DNA of 64,000 nt, from assembly GCF_042310355.1 (NCBI RefSeq), contig NZ_JBHJMR010000014.1, positions 13,843 to 77,842 of the forward strand. Reading direction: 5' to 3'. The notes under the pieces were generated by a model, which saw nothing but the letters and a program-made list of their open reading frames with translations, was not told where the DNA came from and did not search any database. A program made the position numbers and the translations under genes. Below are positions 36,336 through 45,900 of this stretch, piece after piece. Position 1 is the stretch's first letter. Each line of letters begins with the position of its first letter. Source of the stretch: Wenzhouxiangella sp042310355. Lineage in GTDB: Bacteria; Pseudomonadota; Gammaproteobacteria; Xanthomonadales; Wenzhouxiangellaceae.

Positions 36336-37005
36336 TTTCGCGCGCGGCTCACAAGAAGTCCAGCAGCTGCTCGCCCTGCTCGGCTCGGAACCGAAGACCG
36401 TGCTGGACCTGGGCAGCGGCCCCGGCCGTCACGCCCTGCCGCTGGCCGACGCCGGGCTTTCGGTCACCGCCGTCGATACCAGCCCCTCGCTGCTGAAGCA
36501 GCTCGAAGTGCGGCGCGGTGAGCGCCCCATCGAAATCGTCGAGGCCGACATGCGCCGCTTCGCGCGCCCCGGGGCCTTCGATCTCGTCATCGTCATGTGG
36601 ACCAGCTTCGGCTACTTCACCGACGAAACGGACCATGCACGCGTGCTGACCAATATCCGCGAGAGCCTCCGGCCCGGCGGGCGCCTGGTGCTGGACCTGG
36701 TCGGTCTCGAATACTTGTGTCGCAACCTGCAGCCGGTCCACCTGACCGAGTACGACGACGGCCGCATCCTGGTCGAGCGCCCGGACCTGGTGGACAACAT
36801 GACCCGCCTGGAGAACGAGTGGATGCTGATCGACGGCGACCAGGTCCATTACCATGAGTTCTCCCACCGGGTCTGGTCAGCCGGCGAGATCAGCGCCCTT
36901 CTGCGCGACGCCGGCCTGCGGATCGACAGTATTCACGGCGATCACGACGGCAGCCCCTACGACTTCGAATCCGAGCGCCTGGTCGTCATCGCCCGACGAG
37001 ATTGA
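36265..37005 (+). CDS. Class I SAM-dependent methyltransferase
   Basis: This 246-residue protein shows SAM motif I VLDLGSGPGRHALPLA, the acidic loop VTAVDTSPSLLKQL and VIVMWTSFGYF. The N-terminus DDWYLDDDFWRNFGSLMFN is conserved in this methyltransferase group, so the true start lies before it. A TTG at 36265 with GGAG seven bases upstream (36254-36257) fits; the next ATG (36319) would cut the conserved part. The substrate is unknown. It diverges from the aminopeptidase lipoprotein gene and converges on the nucleoside transporter gene. Confidence 0.87.
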   Translation: MNDDWYLDDDFWRNFGSLMFNADTFARGSQEVQQLLALLGSEPKTVLDLGSGPGRHALPLADAGLSVTAVDTSPSLLKQLEVRRGERPIEIVEADMRRFARPGAFDLVIVMWTSFGYFTDETDHARVLTNIRESLRPGGRLVLDLVGLEYLCRNLQPVHLTEYDDGRILVERPDLVDNMTRLENEWMLIDGDQVHYHEFSHRVWSAGEISALLRDAGLRIDSIHGDHDGSPYDFESERLVVIARRD

Positions 37006-37034
37006 GCTTGGCCGTTCGCGAGCTCGGGACCGAA

Positions 37035-38297
37035 TCAGCCCACGAGAATGCCGGCCCAACTGGCGTTGAGCAGCGACACCAGCGTGCCGCCGAGCACCGC
37101 CTTGAGTCCGAGCTGGGCCAGGTCGGATCGGCGCGAGGGTGAAATGCCGCCGATGCCGCCGATCTGGATGGCGATCGAGGCGAAGTTGGCGAAGCCGCAC
37201 AGCGCGTAGGTCGCGATCAGGGTCGAACGCTCCGACAGTTCGCCCTGCATCTCGGTCAGCGCCACGTAGGCGACGAACTCGTTGGCGACGATCTTCTGTC
37301 CGATCAGCCCACCCACGGCCACGGCCTCGTCCAGCGGCACGCCGGCGAGCATCGCCAGCGGCGCACACACCCAGCCCAACAGCAGTGCCAGGTTCAGAGG
37401 TTGCCCGATCAGGCCTTCGAGCCCCGTAATCTGGCCGAACCAGCCCAGCGGGCCGTTGACCAGGGCGATCAGGGCCAGGAAGGCGAGCAGCATGGCGCCG
37501 ACGTTCAAGGCCAGCTTCAGGCCTTCGCCGGCGCCGCCGGCGGCCGCCTCGATCAGGTTGGTGTGCGGCCGGTCGATGGCGGTGCGAACGGTACCGGCGG
37601 TTTCCGATTCCTGGGTCTCGGGCAGCAATAGCTTGGCCACCACCAGCGCGGCCGGCGCGGCCATGATCGACGCCGAGATCAGGTGCTTGGCGAAAAACGC
37701 CTGCTCGACCGGGTCGGACCCGCCGAGCAGCATCACGTAGGCGGCCAGTACGCCGCCGGCAATGGTCGACATGCCGCCGGTCATCAGCGCGAACAGCTCC
37801 GAGCGGGTCATGCCGGCAATGAAGGGGCGCACGACCAGCGGGGCCTCGGTCTGACCGACGAACACGTTGGCCGCCGTGGCCAGGGACTCGCTGCCGGAAA
37901 CCTTCATGAACCGGGTCATGACCCAGGCCATCACCTCGACCAGCTTCTGCATGATGCCGATGTGGTAGAGGCAGGCCATCAGCGACGCGAAAAAGATGAT
38001 CGTCGGCAGCACCTGGAAGGCGAAGATGAAGCCGAACTCGTCGGCGTCGGCCAGCGGCCCGAAGATGAACTCCGCGCCGGCGCTGGTGTAGCCGATCAGG
38101 GTGACGAACAGCTGCCCGAGCTGATCGAACAGCAGCTTGCCGAACGGCACCCACAACACGAGTATGGCCAGCAACAGCTGCAGCACCAGGCCGACGAGAA
38201 CCGTCTGCCACGCAATGCTGCCGCGCGCCGACGACAGGGCCCAGGCAATGCCAAGCAGGACGGCAATGCCCGCCAGCCCGAGAAGACTCTGAATCAA
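37035..38297 (-). CDS. nupC: Concentrative nucleoside transporter (CNT/NupC family)
   Basis: This 420-residue cation-coupled nucleoside importer has about ten membrane segments. Family landmarks are LPTIIFFASLMACLYHIGIM, the substrate-site GQTEAPLVVRPF near residue 150, MTGGMSTIAGGVLAAYV and GQKIVANEFVAY near 320. The C-terminal CGFANFASIAIQIGGIGG is also typical. The start appears to be TTG at 38297 with GGGAG nine bases upstream; no in-frame ATG is better placed. It is convergent with the methyltransferase gene. Confidence 0.95.
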   Translation of the reverse strand: MIQSLLGLAGIAVLLGIAWALSSARGSIAWQTVLVGLVLQLLLAILVLWVPFGKLLFDQLGQLFVTLIGYTSAGAEFIFGPLADADEFGFIFAFQVLPTIIFFASLMACLYHIGIMQKLVEVMAWVMTRFMKVSGSESLATAANVFVGQTEAPLVVRPFIAGMTRSELFALMTGGMSTIAGGVLAAYVMLLGGSDPVEQAFFAKHLISASIMAAPAALVVAKLLLPETQESETAGTVRTAIDRPHTNLIEAAAGGAGEGLKLALNVGAMLLAFLALIALVNGPLGWFGQITGLEGLIGQPLNLALLLGWVCAPLAMLAGVPLDEAVAVGGLIGQKIVANEFVAYVALTEMQGELSERSTLIATYALCGFANFASIAIQIGGIGGISPSRRSDLAQLGLKAVLGGTLVSLLNASWAGILVG

Positions 38298-38553
38298 ACC
38301 GCTCGACTCCCTGAATATAATCTACATTGTCGCCGGGTTAATAACATCCTTGCAACGCCTCGCGCGCGCTGGCAGTTTGCAACCGCTGCAGTCTAAAATG
38401 CCCGCAAGGCCGACCGAAGCGCGTCCGTGGGCAAATCGACTGGCCGGATTCGGGCGGATAATTCGTTATTGGGGTACAGCTTTCATGCAGCCTGCCAATC
38501 CGATACGGGGTTGCAGTGCCGCAACACCAGGATCATTCCAGGAGGACACGACC

Positions 38554-39564
38554 ATGAAATTGAGATTGATCGCCGGCCTGTGCGCACTCGGCATGCTGAC
38601 CGGCTGCCCGGCAGCCGGCACCACCACCCAGGTCCGCGACAGCGGTTCCGGAGCCAGCATGGAAGAGGCCCGCGCGGCCGCCTACGACGGACCGCAGGCG
38701 CGCATCGCCGTGGCCCGCTTCGAGAACAAGGCCGGCAATACCGGTCGCTGGTACAACCAGTCCATCGGCGACGGCATGGCCGATATGCTGACCACCGCGC
38801 TGTTCAACTCCGGGCGCTTCATCGTCCTTGAGCGCGAGGCCATCGACGATTTGATGGCCGAGCAGGACCTTGGGGCCAGCGGACGCGTCAAGGAAGAGAC
38901 CGCGGCCGCCATCGGCGAGATCGAAGGCGCCGAGTTGCTCGTGGTGGCGGCCGTGACGGAGTTTTCCGAGAACGCCAGCGGTACGCGCGGCTCCTTCGGC
39001 GGCGGTCGCATCGGCAAGGTCATCGGCGGCATCGCCGGCGGCTCGAGCAGCGCGCACATGGCCATCGACCTGCGCATCATCGACACCAACAGCAGCCGTG
39101 TCCTGGCCGCGACCAGCGTCGAGGGTGAGGCCAAGGACTTCGACATCGGCGGTGCTCTGGCCGGCTACACCGGCAGCCACGCCCTCGGCGGCTCGCTGTC
39201 GAGCTGGGAAAACACCCCGCGCGAAAAGGCTCTGCGCCAGGTCATCGGCAAGGCCGTCGAGGAAGTCGCCAGCCGCACGCCCCAGCGCTACTACCGCCAC
39301 GGCGGCGGCGACCAGTCGGCCGGCTACCAGGCGAATAACTCCGGCGACAACGGCGGTGGCGGCGGCACGGGTGAACGCGTGGTCATCACCGCCAACTCGC
39401 TCAACGTGCGCTCTGGCCCCAACGGCGACAGTTCGGTTCAGTACAGCCTCAGCTCGGGCGCCATGGCCGACGTTGTGGCGCGCGCCGGCGACTGGATCCA
39501 GATCCGCGACAGCGAAGGCCGGACCGGCTGGGTGGCGTCGGAGTTCACGCTGGACGTGCAGTAA
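38554..39564 (+). CDS. CsgG-family lipoprotein with C-terminal SH3 domain
   Basis: This 336-residue protein begins with a lipoprotein signal ending LTGC. A CsgG/curli-type domain follows at about residues 50-240 (IAVARFENKAGNTGRWYNQSIGDGMADMLTTALF, cited as two blocks; then FIVLEREAID). A glycine-rich linker precedes a bacterial SH3 domain (ANSLNVRSGPNGDSSVQYSL and GWVASEF). It may form an outer-membrane-associated oligomer or secretion channel, with SH3 binding to the cell wall; both are family-based inferences. The ATG at 38554 has GGAGG eight bases upstream. No curli subunit gene is nearby. A strong terminator follows at 39598-39622. Confidence 0.9.
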   Translation: MKLRLIAGLCALGMLTGCPAAGTTTQVRDSGSGASMEEARAAAYDGPQARIAVARFENKAGNTGRWYNQSIGDGMADMLTTALFNSGRFIVLEREAIDDLMAEQDLGASGRVKEETAAAIGEIEGAELLVVAAVTEFSENASGTRGSFGGGRIGKVIGGIAGGSSSAHMAIDLRIIDTNSSRVLAATSVEGEAKDFDIGGALAGYTGSHALGGSLSSWENTPREKALRQVIGKAVEEVASRTPQRYYRHGGGDQSAGYQANNSGDNGGGGGTGERVVITANSLNVRSGPNGDSSVQYSLSSGAMADVVARAGDWIQIRDSEGRTGWVASEFTLDVQ

Positions 39565-39597
39565 GACGATTCGATCCCTCCCAATGCGATCGACTCG

Positions 39598-39622
39598 GGC
39601 CCCGCTTCGGCGGGGCCTTTTT
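39598..39622 (+). terminator. Rho-independent terminator after the CsgG/SH3 gene
   Basis: An 8-bp perfect stem GGCCCCGC/GCGGGGCC with a TTCG tetraloop is followed by five T residues, 34 bp after the stop codon. Confidence 0.93.
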
Positions 39623-39705
39623 GACATAAGGCCGGGTCGCCTTGGTGTTGATCGAGACCACACCGCCGGCGAATAAAGGCCGCTGACGCGGCGTTGGTTG
39701 GTTTG

Positions 39706-40435
39706 ACGCCACCGGTCGCTTTGGTGGCCTCGACAAGTCAACGGCGTTTCGCCCGGCCTGCTTCGCAGGCGCTTTCGGCGAGTACCTTTTTTCCAAAGCG
39801 AAAAAAGATACGAAAAAGCGCTTTTCAAAGTCAAAGTCCCACGATCCGGGGTTTCAGGACTGGAACCGGGAGCGGGCTGGCCCCTTCGCGGAGCGGGCTT
39901 CGCGAAGACTCGGTCGGAGGATCCGGTGGCGCTAGCAGGAATGGGGCGAAGCCCGCACGAGAACGGCTCGGCTTCGAAGGTGGCGCGCTGCGCGCGCGGG
40001 GGCTTGATCCAGGAACGTAGGATGCGTGGAGGCCCGTAGGGCCGTAACGCATCGGCCGATGAGTTGCGCTTCGCTCCACGCATCCTACGCTTCTCCACAA
40101 CCGCGCAGATGGCGCGCGCTCAGCGCGCGGGGGTCAATCCGGAGCGCAAGCCCGGGATCCCTCCCCGGGCCACTTTCGGAAACGATCCAGGGCACCACGC
40201 GACCAGCCGGGCCCTCGCGAAGCCCGCTCACCGAAGGGGCCAGCCCCCACAGTCACCAAGCTCCTGAGATAACAGAGCGTTGGACTTTGAAATTGAAAAG
40301 CGATTTTTGGTGCCTCAACCAACGAGAACGGGGTTGGTCGTCGCTTTGGAAAAAAGGTACTCGCCATCAGCCTGCGAAGCAGGCGGGCGAAACCGCCTTT
40401 GACTTGTCGAGGACGCCATGGCGACCGGTGGTGCC
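39706..40435. repeat. 730-bp non-coding element built as a large imperfect inverted repeat
   Basis: Arms at 39706-39800 and 40342-40435 are inverted copies sharing GCCACCGGTCGC, CTCGACAAGTCAA, CCTGCTTCGCAGGC and GAGTACCTTTTTTCCAAAGCG. The symmetry continues inward in degenerate form (CGCTTTTCAA, GGGCTGGCCCCTTCG, GAGCGGGCTTCGCGA). The centre, 40016-40089, is a further palindrome with CGTAGGATGCGTGGAG arms. No supported gene is present in this 945-bp gap between the CsgG/SH3 gene and the kinase gene. It looks like nested palindromic repeat elements or a decayed mobile unit. Confidence 0.8.
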
Positions 40436-40510
40436 AATCCCTAAGGGGTCAGGATTCACGGATCAGCCGTCCACGCGATCACGCACTGGAGCGTGTCGCC
40501 ACCGGCATCG

Positions 40511-42478
40511 TCAATCGAACTGATCCCGAATCCCGGGCAGCCAGGGCTTGACGGAGTCCTCCGCCCGGCGCGTGGCGTTGAGCGCGGTGAACTCGATTTG
40601 CTCGACCGGCGAGGTGCCCATCTGCCGCAGCTCGTGCAGGTCGTAGGTGACGGCTTCGAGCTGCGCGATGTAGGCGGTCTCGACGCGGTTGTAGTACTGC
40701 AGCTCGCGCTCGCCGGCCGGCAGCGCGCGGGCCACCACGACATAGCGGGCCCCGGCCTCCCGGGCCGGGTCGGCGAGGCCGGCGAGATCGAGTTCTTCGC
40801 CCTGGATGTAGTCGCGGTAGCCGCGCACGAAGCTGCGCTGAACGAGCGGATGCGAGCCGCCGCGCAGGGCGGCCTCGATCTCGCGCACCATGGGATCGGC
40901 GATCACCGGATCGCCCAGGCCAATGACCACCACGCCGCGCGGCGGCGGCGCGGCCCGTTCAGGCGGCTGGGAGCTCGTCGCGGGCGCGGCCGTGGCGACC
41001 GTCTCGCTGTCGGCCATCGCCACCTGGCGATCGTCCTCGACTTCCTCTTGCGCCGGTTCGGGCTCGCCGGCGACCTCCGGCGTGACGGGCGAAGGTTCCG
41101 GGTCGTCGTCGGCAGCAGCCAGGTCGTCGGCATCCGGCGCGGAAGGCGCGGCCGCGTCGCTGCCCTCGGCTGCATTCGATTCATCGTCCGTCTCCCGGGT
41201 GTCAGCACTGCCGGAACCGTCGTCCGACCCGTCTGTCAGGGCCTGTCCAGCGCGCAACGAAGCCGCAGCATCGGCCGGCGCGCCCTCGCCCTCCCGGGAA
41301 GCCCCGGCCGCCCGGGATTCACCCGAATCCGCTTCGACTTCGACCTCGGCCTCTTCTCCGCCGGGCAGCCAGGCCGTCACGCGATTCCAGGTGGACGGAT
41401 CCAGCCGGGCCAGCCCGAAGCCGGCCGCGCTCAGCGCCAGCACGAGCACCAAAAGTAACGCGACCAGGCGGCCCCGCCGCTTGGGCGCCTTCGTCTGCAC
41501 CGGCACGGGATGGCGCCCCTCGGTCTGGGTCTGGACGACAGCCGTGGCCTCAGCCGCGCGGTCGATCGTCGCGGTCTTTGCGGACATTCGCCCGGTCGCC
41601 AGCGCTGCGGTGACCTCTCGCTCGGCCGTCGACGGCCCGGTGTCGCCGCGCTGGACCGGTCCGGTGCGGCCGGTCTTGAGCGGCGCCATCTCGGCCAGCA
41701 TGGCCGACCAGTCCGAAAAACGATTCTCCGGCTGGATGGCCAGCAGCTTGCGCAGGATATCGATCACGCGTTCGTCGGCCTTGCCTTCGAGCGCAGACAG
41801 GTCCGGGAATTCACCCCCGGCAAGCTGTCGGAAGGTGTCCTTGAGGTCGCGCCCGGGCATCAGGCGCTCGCCGGTCAGCATCTCGTACCACACCGCGCCG
41901 AGCGCGAACATGTCGCTTCGCGAGTCCACCGGCCCGCCGCTGAGCGCCTCGGGCGCCAGGTAGCCGGGCGTGCCCATGATGGTCTTGCTACCGGCGTCCG
42001 ACTGCTCGGCGGCGACGCAGGCGATACCGAAATCGGTCAGCACCGCGCGGCCGCGCCGGTCAATCATGATGTTGCCCGGCTTGACGTCGCGGTGGACGAT
42101 GCCCTCCTCGGCCGCGGCCGACAGCGCATTGGCCGCCTGTTCGGTCATTCGCCGGGCCATTTCCGGCGAGCACTGCCCCTCGCGGTCGATGAAATCGGCC
42201 AGCGATTCGCCGTCGACGTACTCCATGACGAAATACGGCTTGCCGTCGTGCTCGTCGGCGACGTAGATCTGGGCGATATTGGGATGATTGAGCGCGGCGA
42301 CGCTGCGCGCCTCACGCAGGAATCGGGCAACGACGATTTCGTCGGCGCTGAGCTCGTCGTTCAGGCACTTGATGGCAATGAAGCGCTCGAGCTTGGGATC
42401 GAGCGCCTTGTAGACCACGCCCATGCCGCCACGGCCGAGCTCGCTGATGATGTGATAGCGTCCGAGAACTTCGCCCAT
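40511..42478 (-). CDS. Transmembrane serine/threonine protein kinase
   Basis: This 655-residue protein has an N-terminal Hanks-type kinase domain (residues 1-270) with GRGGMGVVYKA, the catalytic HRDVKPGN, DFG in LTDFGIA, and GTPGYLAPE. A linker and one membrane helix (LVALLLVLVLALSAAGFGLA, near 340) follow. Next comes a long Ala/Glu/Asp-rich disordered segment. A C-terminal periplasmic domain (about 525-655) contains VVVIGLGDPVIADPM and lacks PASTA repeats. The ATG at 42478 is preferred (GGGAGG eight bases upstream) over a GTG three codons earlier. The input signal is unknown. Confidence 0.93.
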   Translation of the reverse strand: MGEVLGRYHIISELGRGGMGVVYKALDPKLERFIAIKCLNDELSADEIVVARFLREARSVAALNHPNIAQIYVADEHDGKPYFVMEYVDGESLADFIDREGQCSPEMARRMTEQAANALSAAAEEGIVHRDVKPGNIMIDRRGRAVLTDFGIACVAAEQSDAGSKTIMGTPGYLAPEALSGGPVDSRSDMFALGAVWYEMLTGERLMPGRDLKDTFRQLAGGEFPDLSALEGKADERVIDILRKLLAIQPENRFSDWSAMLAEMAPLKTGRTGPVQRGDTGPSTAEREVTAALATGRMSAKTATIDRAAEATAVVQTQTEGRHPVPVQTKAPKRRGRLVALLLVLVLALSAAGFGLARLDPSTWNRVTAWLPGGEEAEVEVEADSGESRAAGASREGEGAPADAAASLRAGQALTDGSDDGSGSADTRETDDESNAAEGSDAAAPSAPDADDLAAADDDPEPSPVTPEVAGEPEPAQEEVEDDRQVAMADSETVATAAPATSSQPPERAAPPPRGVVVIGLGDPVIADPMVREIEAALRGGSHPLVQRSFVRGYRDYIQGEELDLAGLADPAREAGARYVVVARALPAGERELQYYNRVETAYIAQLEAVTYDLHELRQMGTSPVEQIEFTALNATRRAEDSVKPWLPGIRDQFD

Positions 42479-42678
42479 ATCCGTCACCTCCCGGCTGGAT
42501 GGGTCGCCGCGGCCGGCGCGATTGCCGCCCTTTCGGCCGAATATATCAAACCTAACGGTGAATCCGTCCTGAACCGGTCATCGGTCGACGCGCGCGCTGG
42601 CGCCGTTGACTCGGCTTGGCTAACATGGCATTTAAGGCCGAGTGAAGCGGACAGGGCGCCAGCGGCACGGCACCACAC

Positions 42679-44007
42679 TCATTCGAAACGATCCGAGAAA
42701 ACCAGATCCAGGCTTTCTCTGAACAGGTAGACGGCGCCGCTGTTGATGCCCTCGTCATCGACGAACGGCGCACCGACCACCAGGCGATTGCCGTCGAGCG
42801 CGCAGGCGGCTCCAAAGCGATCACCGGCCGATCCGTCCGCAACCTCGATCTGAGTGATGCCGATCTCTTCCACTTCCGCCCAGCCGTGCTCGGGATGGGA
42901 GCGCAACACAGCCGCGGCGCCACGATTGCTGTCACCTTCGACCGGTTCTTCCGCACCTCCGGCCAGCACGGTTTCACCCGCACTATCGATAGCCACCGAG
43001 TTCGACGCACCCATCGCGTCGAGGCCCGCATACCTTCCGCGCTGGCCCCAACCGGCAAAGTCCGTTTCGTAGATCACCACGAGGCCCTCGCCCACATTGC
43101 CGCCGTTGGCTGCCCCGATGGCCGCCACGGATCCGTCACCGTCGATATCGAGGCTGCTCCCGAACAGCGCGCCGGCCTGTCCATCGGTGTCGATCAGCTT
43201 GGCGTCCTCGTTCCAGAACCCCGTATTCAGATCCCGGTGATAGACGTACGCCGCACCGCGCTCGTCGTCTTCCGCGACCGTGGCAAAGTGAGCACCGACC
43301 AGCGCGTAGCCGTTGATCTCCAGCGGGTCGTCACTGAGCGCGGTCGAGAACCCGAAGCGATCGCCGGCCGCGCCGTCGGAGGCCTGGATCATGGTGATCA
43401 GTTCATACTGATCCTCCTCCAACCCGAACAGGAAGGCCGCACCGCGTTCGGCGTCGCCGGAGACCGTGCGGCCGGGCGCACCCACCAGCAGCACATCGTA
43501 GGACTGCGCCGAGGCACTCACGCTGGTTCCGAAGCGGTCGCCGGGCGCGCCGTTCACGGTCAGCTTCTGAACCTCCGTCCAGGCGCCACGACCGTCGGAG
43601 CGGATGTCACGAGCGAAGACGTAGGCCGCTCCCTGTTCCGCCGTGCCGTCGTCATCCGCCTCCATCGCTCCGACGATGGCCAGGTCGCCGCCGGCACCGA
43701 GCGCGACGCTGGTCCCGAAACGGTCGCCGTCGTGACCGTCCGAGGGCGTCAGCCTGGCCTCTTCCAGCCACTGGCCAGTGCCCTCCTCGTAAAAGTAGAC
43801 ATAGGCAGCCTCGGCACCCTGGGCACCGACCAGGGCGGTCGATCCGACCTTGTCCATGGCCGTCCCGAACAGGTGCAAGTCCTCGGCATCGGACGCCAAC
43901 AGCCGGGCAGTCTGTTCAAAAGCCGGGCCCCCTTGCGGGGCAATCTCCGTTTCTGCCGCAAGCGCCAGCGGCATCAACACCATGGTGATCAGGGGCAATT
44001 TGTTCAT
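42679..44007 (-). CDS. Secreted FG-GAP repeat (beta-propeller) protein
   Basis: This 442-residue exported protein has a signal peptide (MNKLPLITMVLMPLALAA) and about seven repeats centred on GDRFGTSVAL, RFGFSTALS or AGALFGSSLD. Strands such as ALVGAH and AAYVYHRDL separate them. These are FG-GAP blades, which usually form a seven-bladed calcium-binding propeller. The protein ends LVFSDRFE, an acidic-aromatic tail like the (I/V)F-x-D-G-F-(D/E) ends I recall on many secreted proteins of Lysobacterales; whether it is a sorting tag is unproven. The role may be adhesion or matrix binding. Confidence 0.85.
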   Translation of the reverse strand: MNKLPLITMVLMPLALAAETEIAPQGGPAFEQTARLLASDAEDLHLFGTAMDKVGSTALVGAQGAEAAYVYFYEEGTGQWLEEARLTPSDGHDGDRFGTSVALGAGGDLAIVGAMEADDDGTAEQGAAYVFARDIRSDGRGAWTEVQKLTVNGAPGDRFGTSVSASAQSYDVLLVGAPGRTVSGDAERGAAFLFGLEEDQYELITMIQASDGAAGDRFGFSTALSDDPLEINGYALVGAHFATVAEDDERGAAYVYHRDLNTGFWNEDAKLIDTDGQAGALFGSSLDIDGDGSVAAIGAANGGNVGEGLVVIYETDFAGWGQRGRYAGLDAMGASNSVAIDSAGETVLAGGAEEPVEGDSNRGAAAVLRSHPEHGWAEVEEIGITQIEVADGSAGDRFGAACALDGNRLVVGAPFVDDEGINSGAVYLFRESLDLVFSDRFE

Positions 44008-44139
44008 GATTCCTCCGTTTCCGTCAAGAATGAACGCCGGTCCGGGAGGCGGATCGGCGAGCTTGCCGGGTGAAACGGGAGGGTCGCTGCTTGCCCGCCA
44101 ACGATCGACGGGGCCGAGGGCGCAGCGGCTCGGCCGGGG

Positions 44140-45741
44140 TCAGTCGACGTCGACGTAGACGCTGACCTCGCGCGTCGCGCGGAAGGTGATTTCGGGGTGG
44201 CGTTCCTCGGCCAGCTGCAGGTTGACCCGGGTGGGCGCGAGGTAGACGAGCTGGCCGCCGCCGTCCTCAGCCAGATGGCGTTCGTTCTTGTCCCGGAACT
44301 TGTCGAGCGCGCGCTCGTCCTCGCAGCTGACCCAGCGGCAGGTGGCGACGTTGACCGGCTCGAACACGGCTTCGACGTTGTACTCGGCCTTCAGGCGGTA
44401 GGCGACGACATCGAACTGCAGTACGCCGACCGCACCGAGCACCAGGTCATTGCCGAACAGCGGCTTGAAGAACTGCGTGGCACCCTCTTCCGACAGCTGC
44501 GCCAGGCCCTTGGTCAAGGCCTTGAGCTTGAGCGGGTCCTTGAGCTGCACGCGACGGAACAGCTCGGGCGCGAAGCTCGGGATGCCGGCAAACTGCAGCT
44601 TCTCGCCCTCGGTGAAGGTATCGCCGATGCCGATAGTGCCGTGGTTGTGCAGGCCGACGATGTCGCCGGGATAGGCGTACTCGGCCGCGGCGCGCTCGTC
44701 GGCCATGAAGGTCAGCGCGCCGTGCGTGCGCTGCTCCTTGCCGAGGCGTACGTGGTGCAGCTTCATGCCCTTCTCGAAGCGACCCGAGCACACGCGCATG
44801 AAGGCCATGCGGTCGCGGTGGGCGGGATCCATGTTGGCCTGCACCTTGAACACGAAGCCGGTGCACTTGTCTTCCGAAGGCTCGACCGAACGGCCGAGGG
44901 TGGCGCGCGGCTGCGGCCGCGGCGCCCGCTCGACGAACTCGTCGAGCAGGGGAATGACACCGAAGTTGTTGAGCGCCGAACCGAAGAACACCGGCGTCTG
45001 CTCGCCGGCGAGGTAGCGGTCCAGGTCGAAGTCGTGGCTCGCACCCTTGACCAGCTCGATCTCGTCGCGCAGCTCGTCGGCCATGTCGCCCAGGGCCTCG
45101 TCGGCCTCGGAAGAATGCAGGCCGGCGATGATCTTCGGCTCCTGGCGCATGTAGTTCTTGCCCGACTCGTAGAGATGGATCTCGTCGCGAATCAGGTGGT
45201 AGATACCCTTGAGCCGCCGCCCCATGCCGATCGGCCAGGTCACCGGCGCGCACTCGATGCCCAGCACTTCCTCGACTTCGTCGAGCAGCTCGATCGGCTC
45301 GCGGCCCTCGCGGTCGAGCTTGTTGATGAAGGTAAAGATCGGGGTGTCGCGCATGCGGCACACGTCCATCAGCTTGATCGTGCGCTCCTCGACACCCTTG
45401 GCGCAGTCGATGACCATCAGCGCCGAGTCCACGGCCGTGAGCACGCGATAGGTGTCCTCGGAGAAGTCGGCGTGGCCCGGCGTGTCGAGCAGGTTGACGA
45501 TGCTGTCGTGGTACGGGAACTGCATCACCGAGGAAGTGATCGAGATGCCGCGTTCCTTTTCCATCTCCATCCAGTCGGAGGTGGCGTGGCGATCGGCCTT
45601 GCGCGACTTCACCGACCCGGCAAGCTGGATCGCCCCGCCGAAGAGCAGGAACTTCTCGGTCAGGGTCGTCTTGCCGGCATCGGGGTGCGAGATGATCGCG
45701 AAGGTGCGCCGGCGCTCGATTTCGTCGGTCAGTCGGGTCAT
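44140..45741 (-). CDS. prfC: Peptide chain release factor 3 (RF3 GTPase)
   Basis: RF3 releases RF1/RF2 from the ribosome after peptide hydrolysis. The ATG at 45741 (MTRLTDEIERRRTFAIISHP) gives 533 residues, close to the 529 of E. coli. GTPase motifs are SHPDAGKTT, the switch region RGISITSSVMQF, DTPGHADFSEDT and NKLD. The C-terminal RF3-specific block FKPLFGNDLVLGAVGVLQFDV is present. An upstream frame extension of about 100 codons is not conserved and crosses the promoter of the divergent LRR gene. Confidence 0.97.
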   Translation of the reverse strand: MTRLTDEIERRRTFAIISHPDAGKTTLTEKFLLFGGAIQLAGSVKSRKADRHATSDWMEMEKERGISITSSVMQFPYHDSIVNLLDTPGHADFSEDTYRVLTAVDSALMVIDCAKGVEERTIKLMDVCRMRDTPIFTFINKLDREGREPIELLDEVEEVLGIECAPVTWPIGMGRRLKGIYHLIRDEIHLYESGKNYMRQEPKIIAGLHSSEADEALGDMADELRDEIELVKGASHDFDLDRYLAGEQTPVFFGSALNNFGVIPLLDEFVERAPRPQPRATLGRSVEPSEDKCTGFVFKVQANMDPAHRDRMAFMRVCSGRFEKGMKLHHVRLGKEQRTHGALTFMADERAAAEYAYPGDIVGLHNHGTIGIGDTFTEGEKLQFAGIPSFAPELFRRVQLKDPLKLKALTKGLAQLSEEGATQFFKPLFGNDLVLGAVGVLQFDVVAYRLKAEYNVEAVFEPVNVATCRWVSCEDERALDKFRDKNERHLAEDGGGQLVYLAPTRVNLQLAEERHPEITFRATREVSVYVDVD

Positions 45742-45900
45742 GGCGATGCAATCAAGGGAAAACAGGCCATTATACCGGCGCAAGCCCCGAAAGCGCGTAC
45801 TCGCTCGACAAGGACGCTTGCCGGAAGCCTGATTTTTATGCTCGAGGGGGGGTGGTAGCATGCCAATGAAGGGCAAGTTGGCATTGGCAAGGAGTAGCCC

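Noticed and set aside
39831..40100. Short frames inside the 730-bp inverted-repeat element
   Set aside because: They fall within mirror-symmetric repeats, so similar frames appear on both strands; no signal peptide, motif or ribosome-binding site supports any of them.
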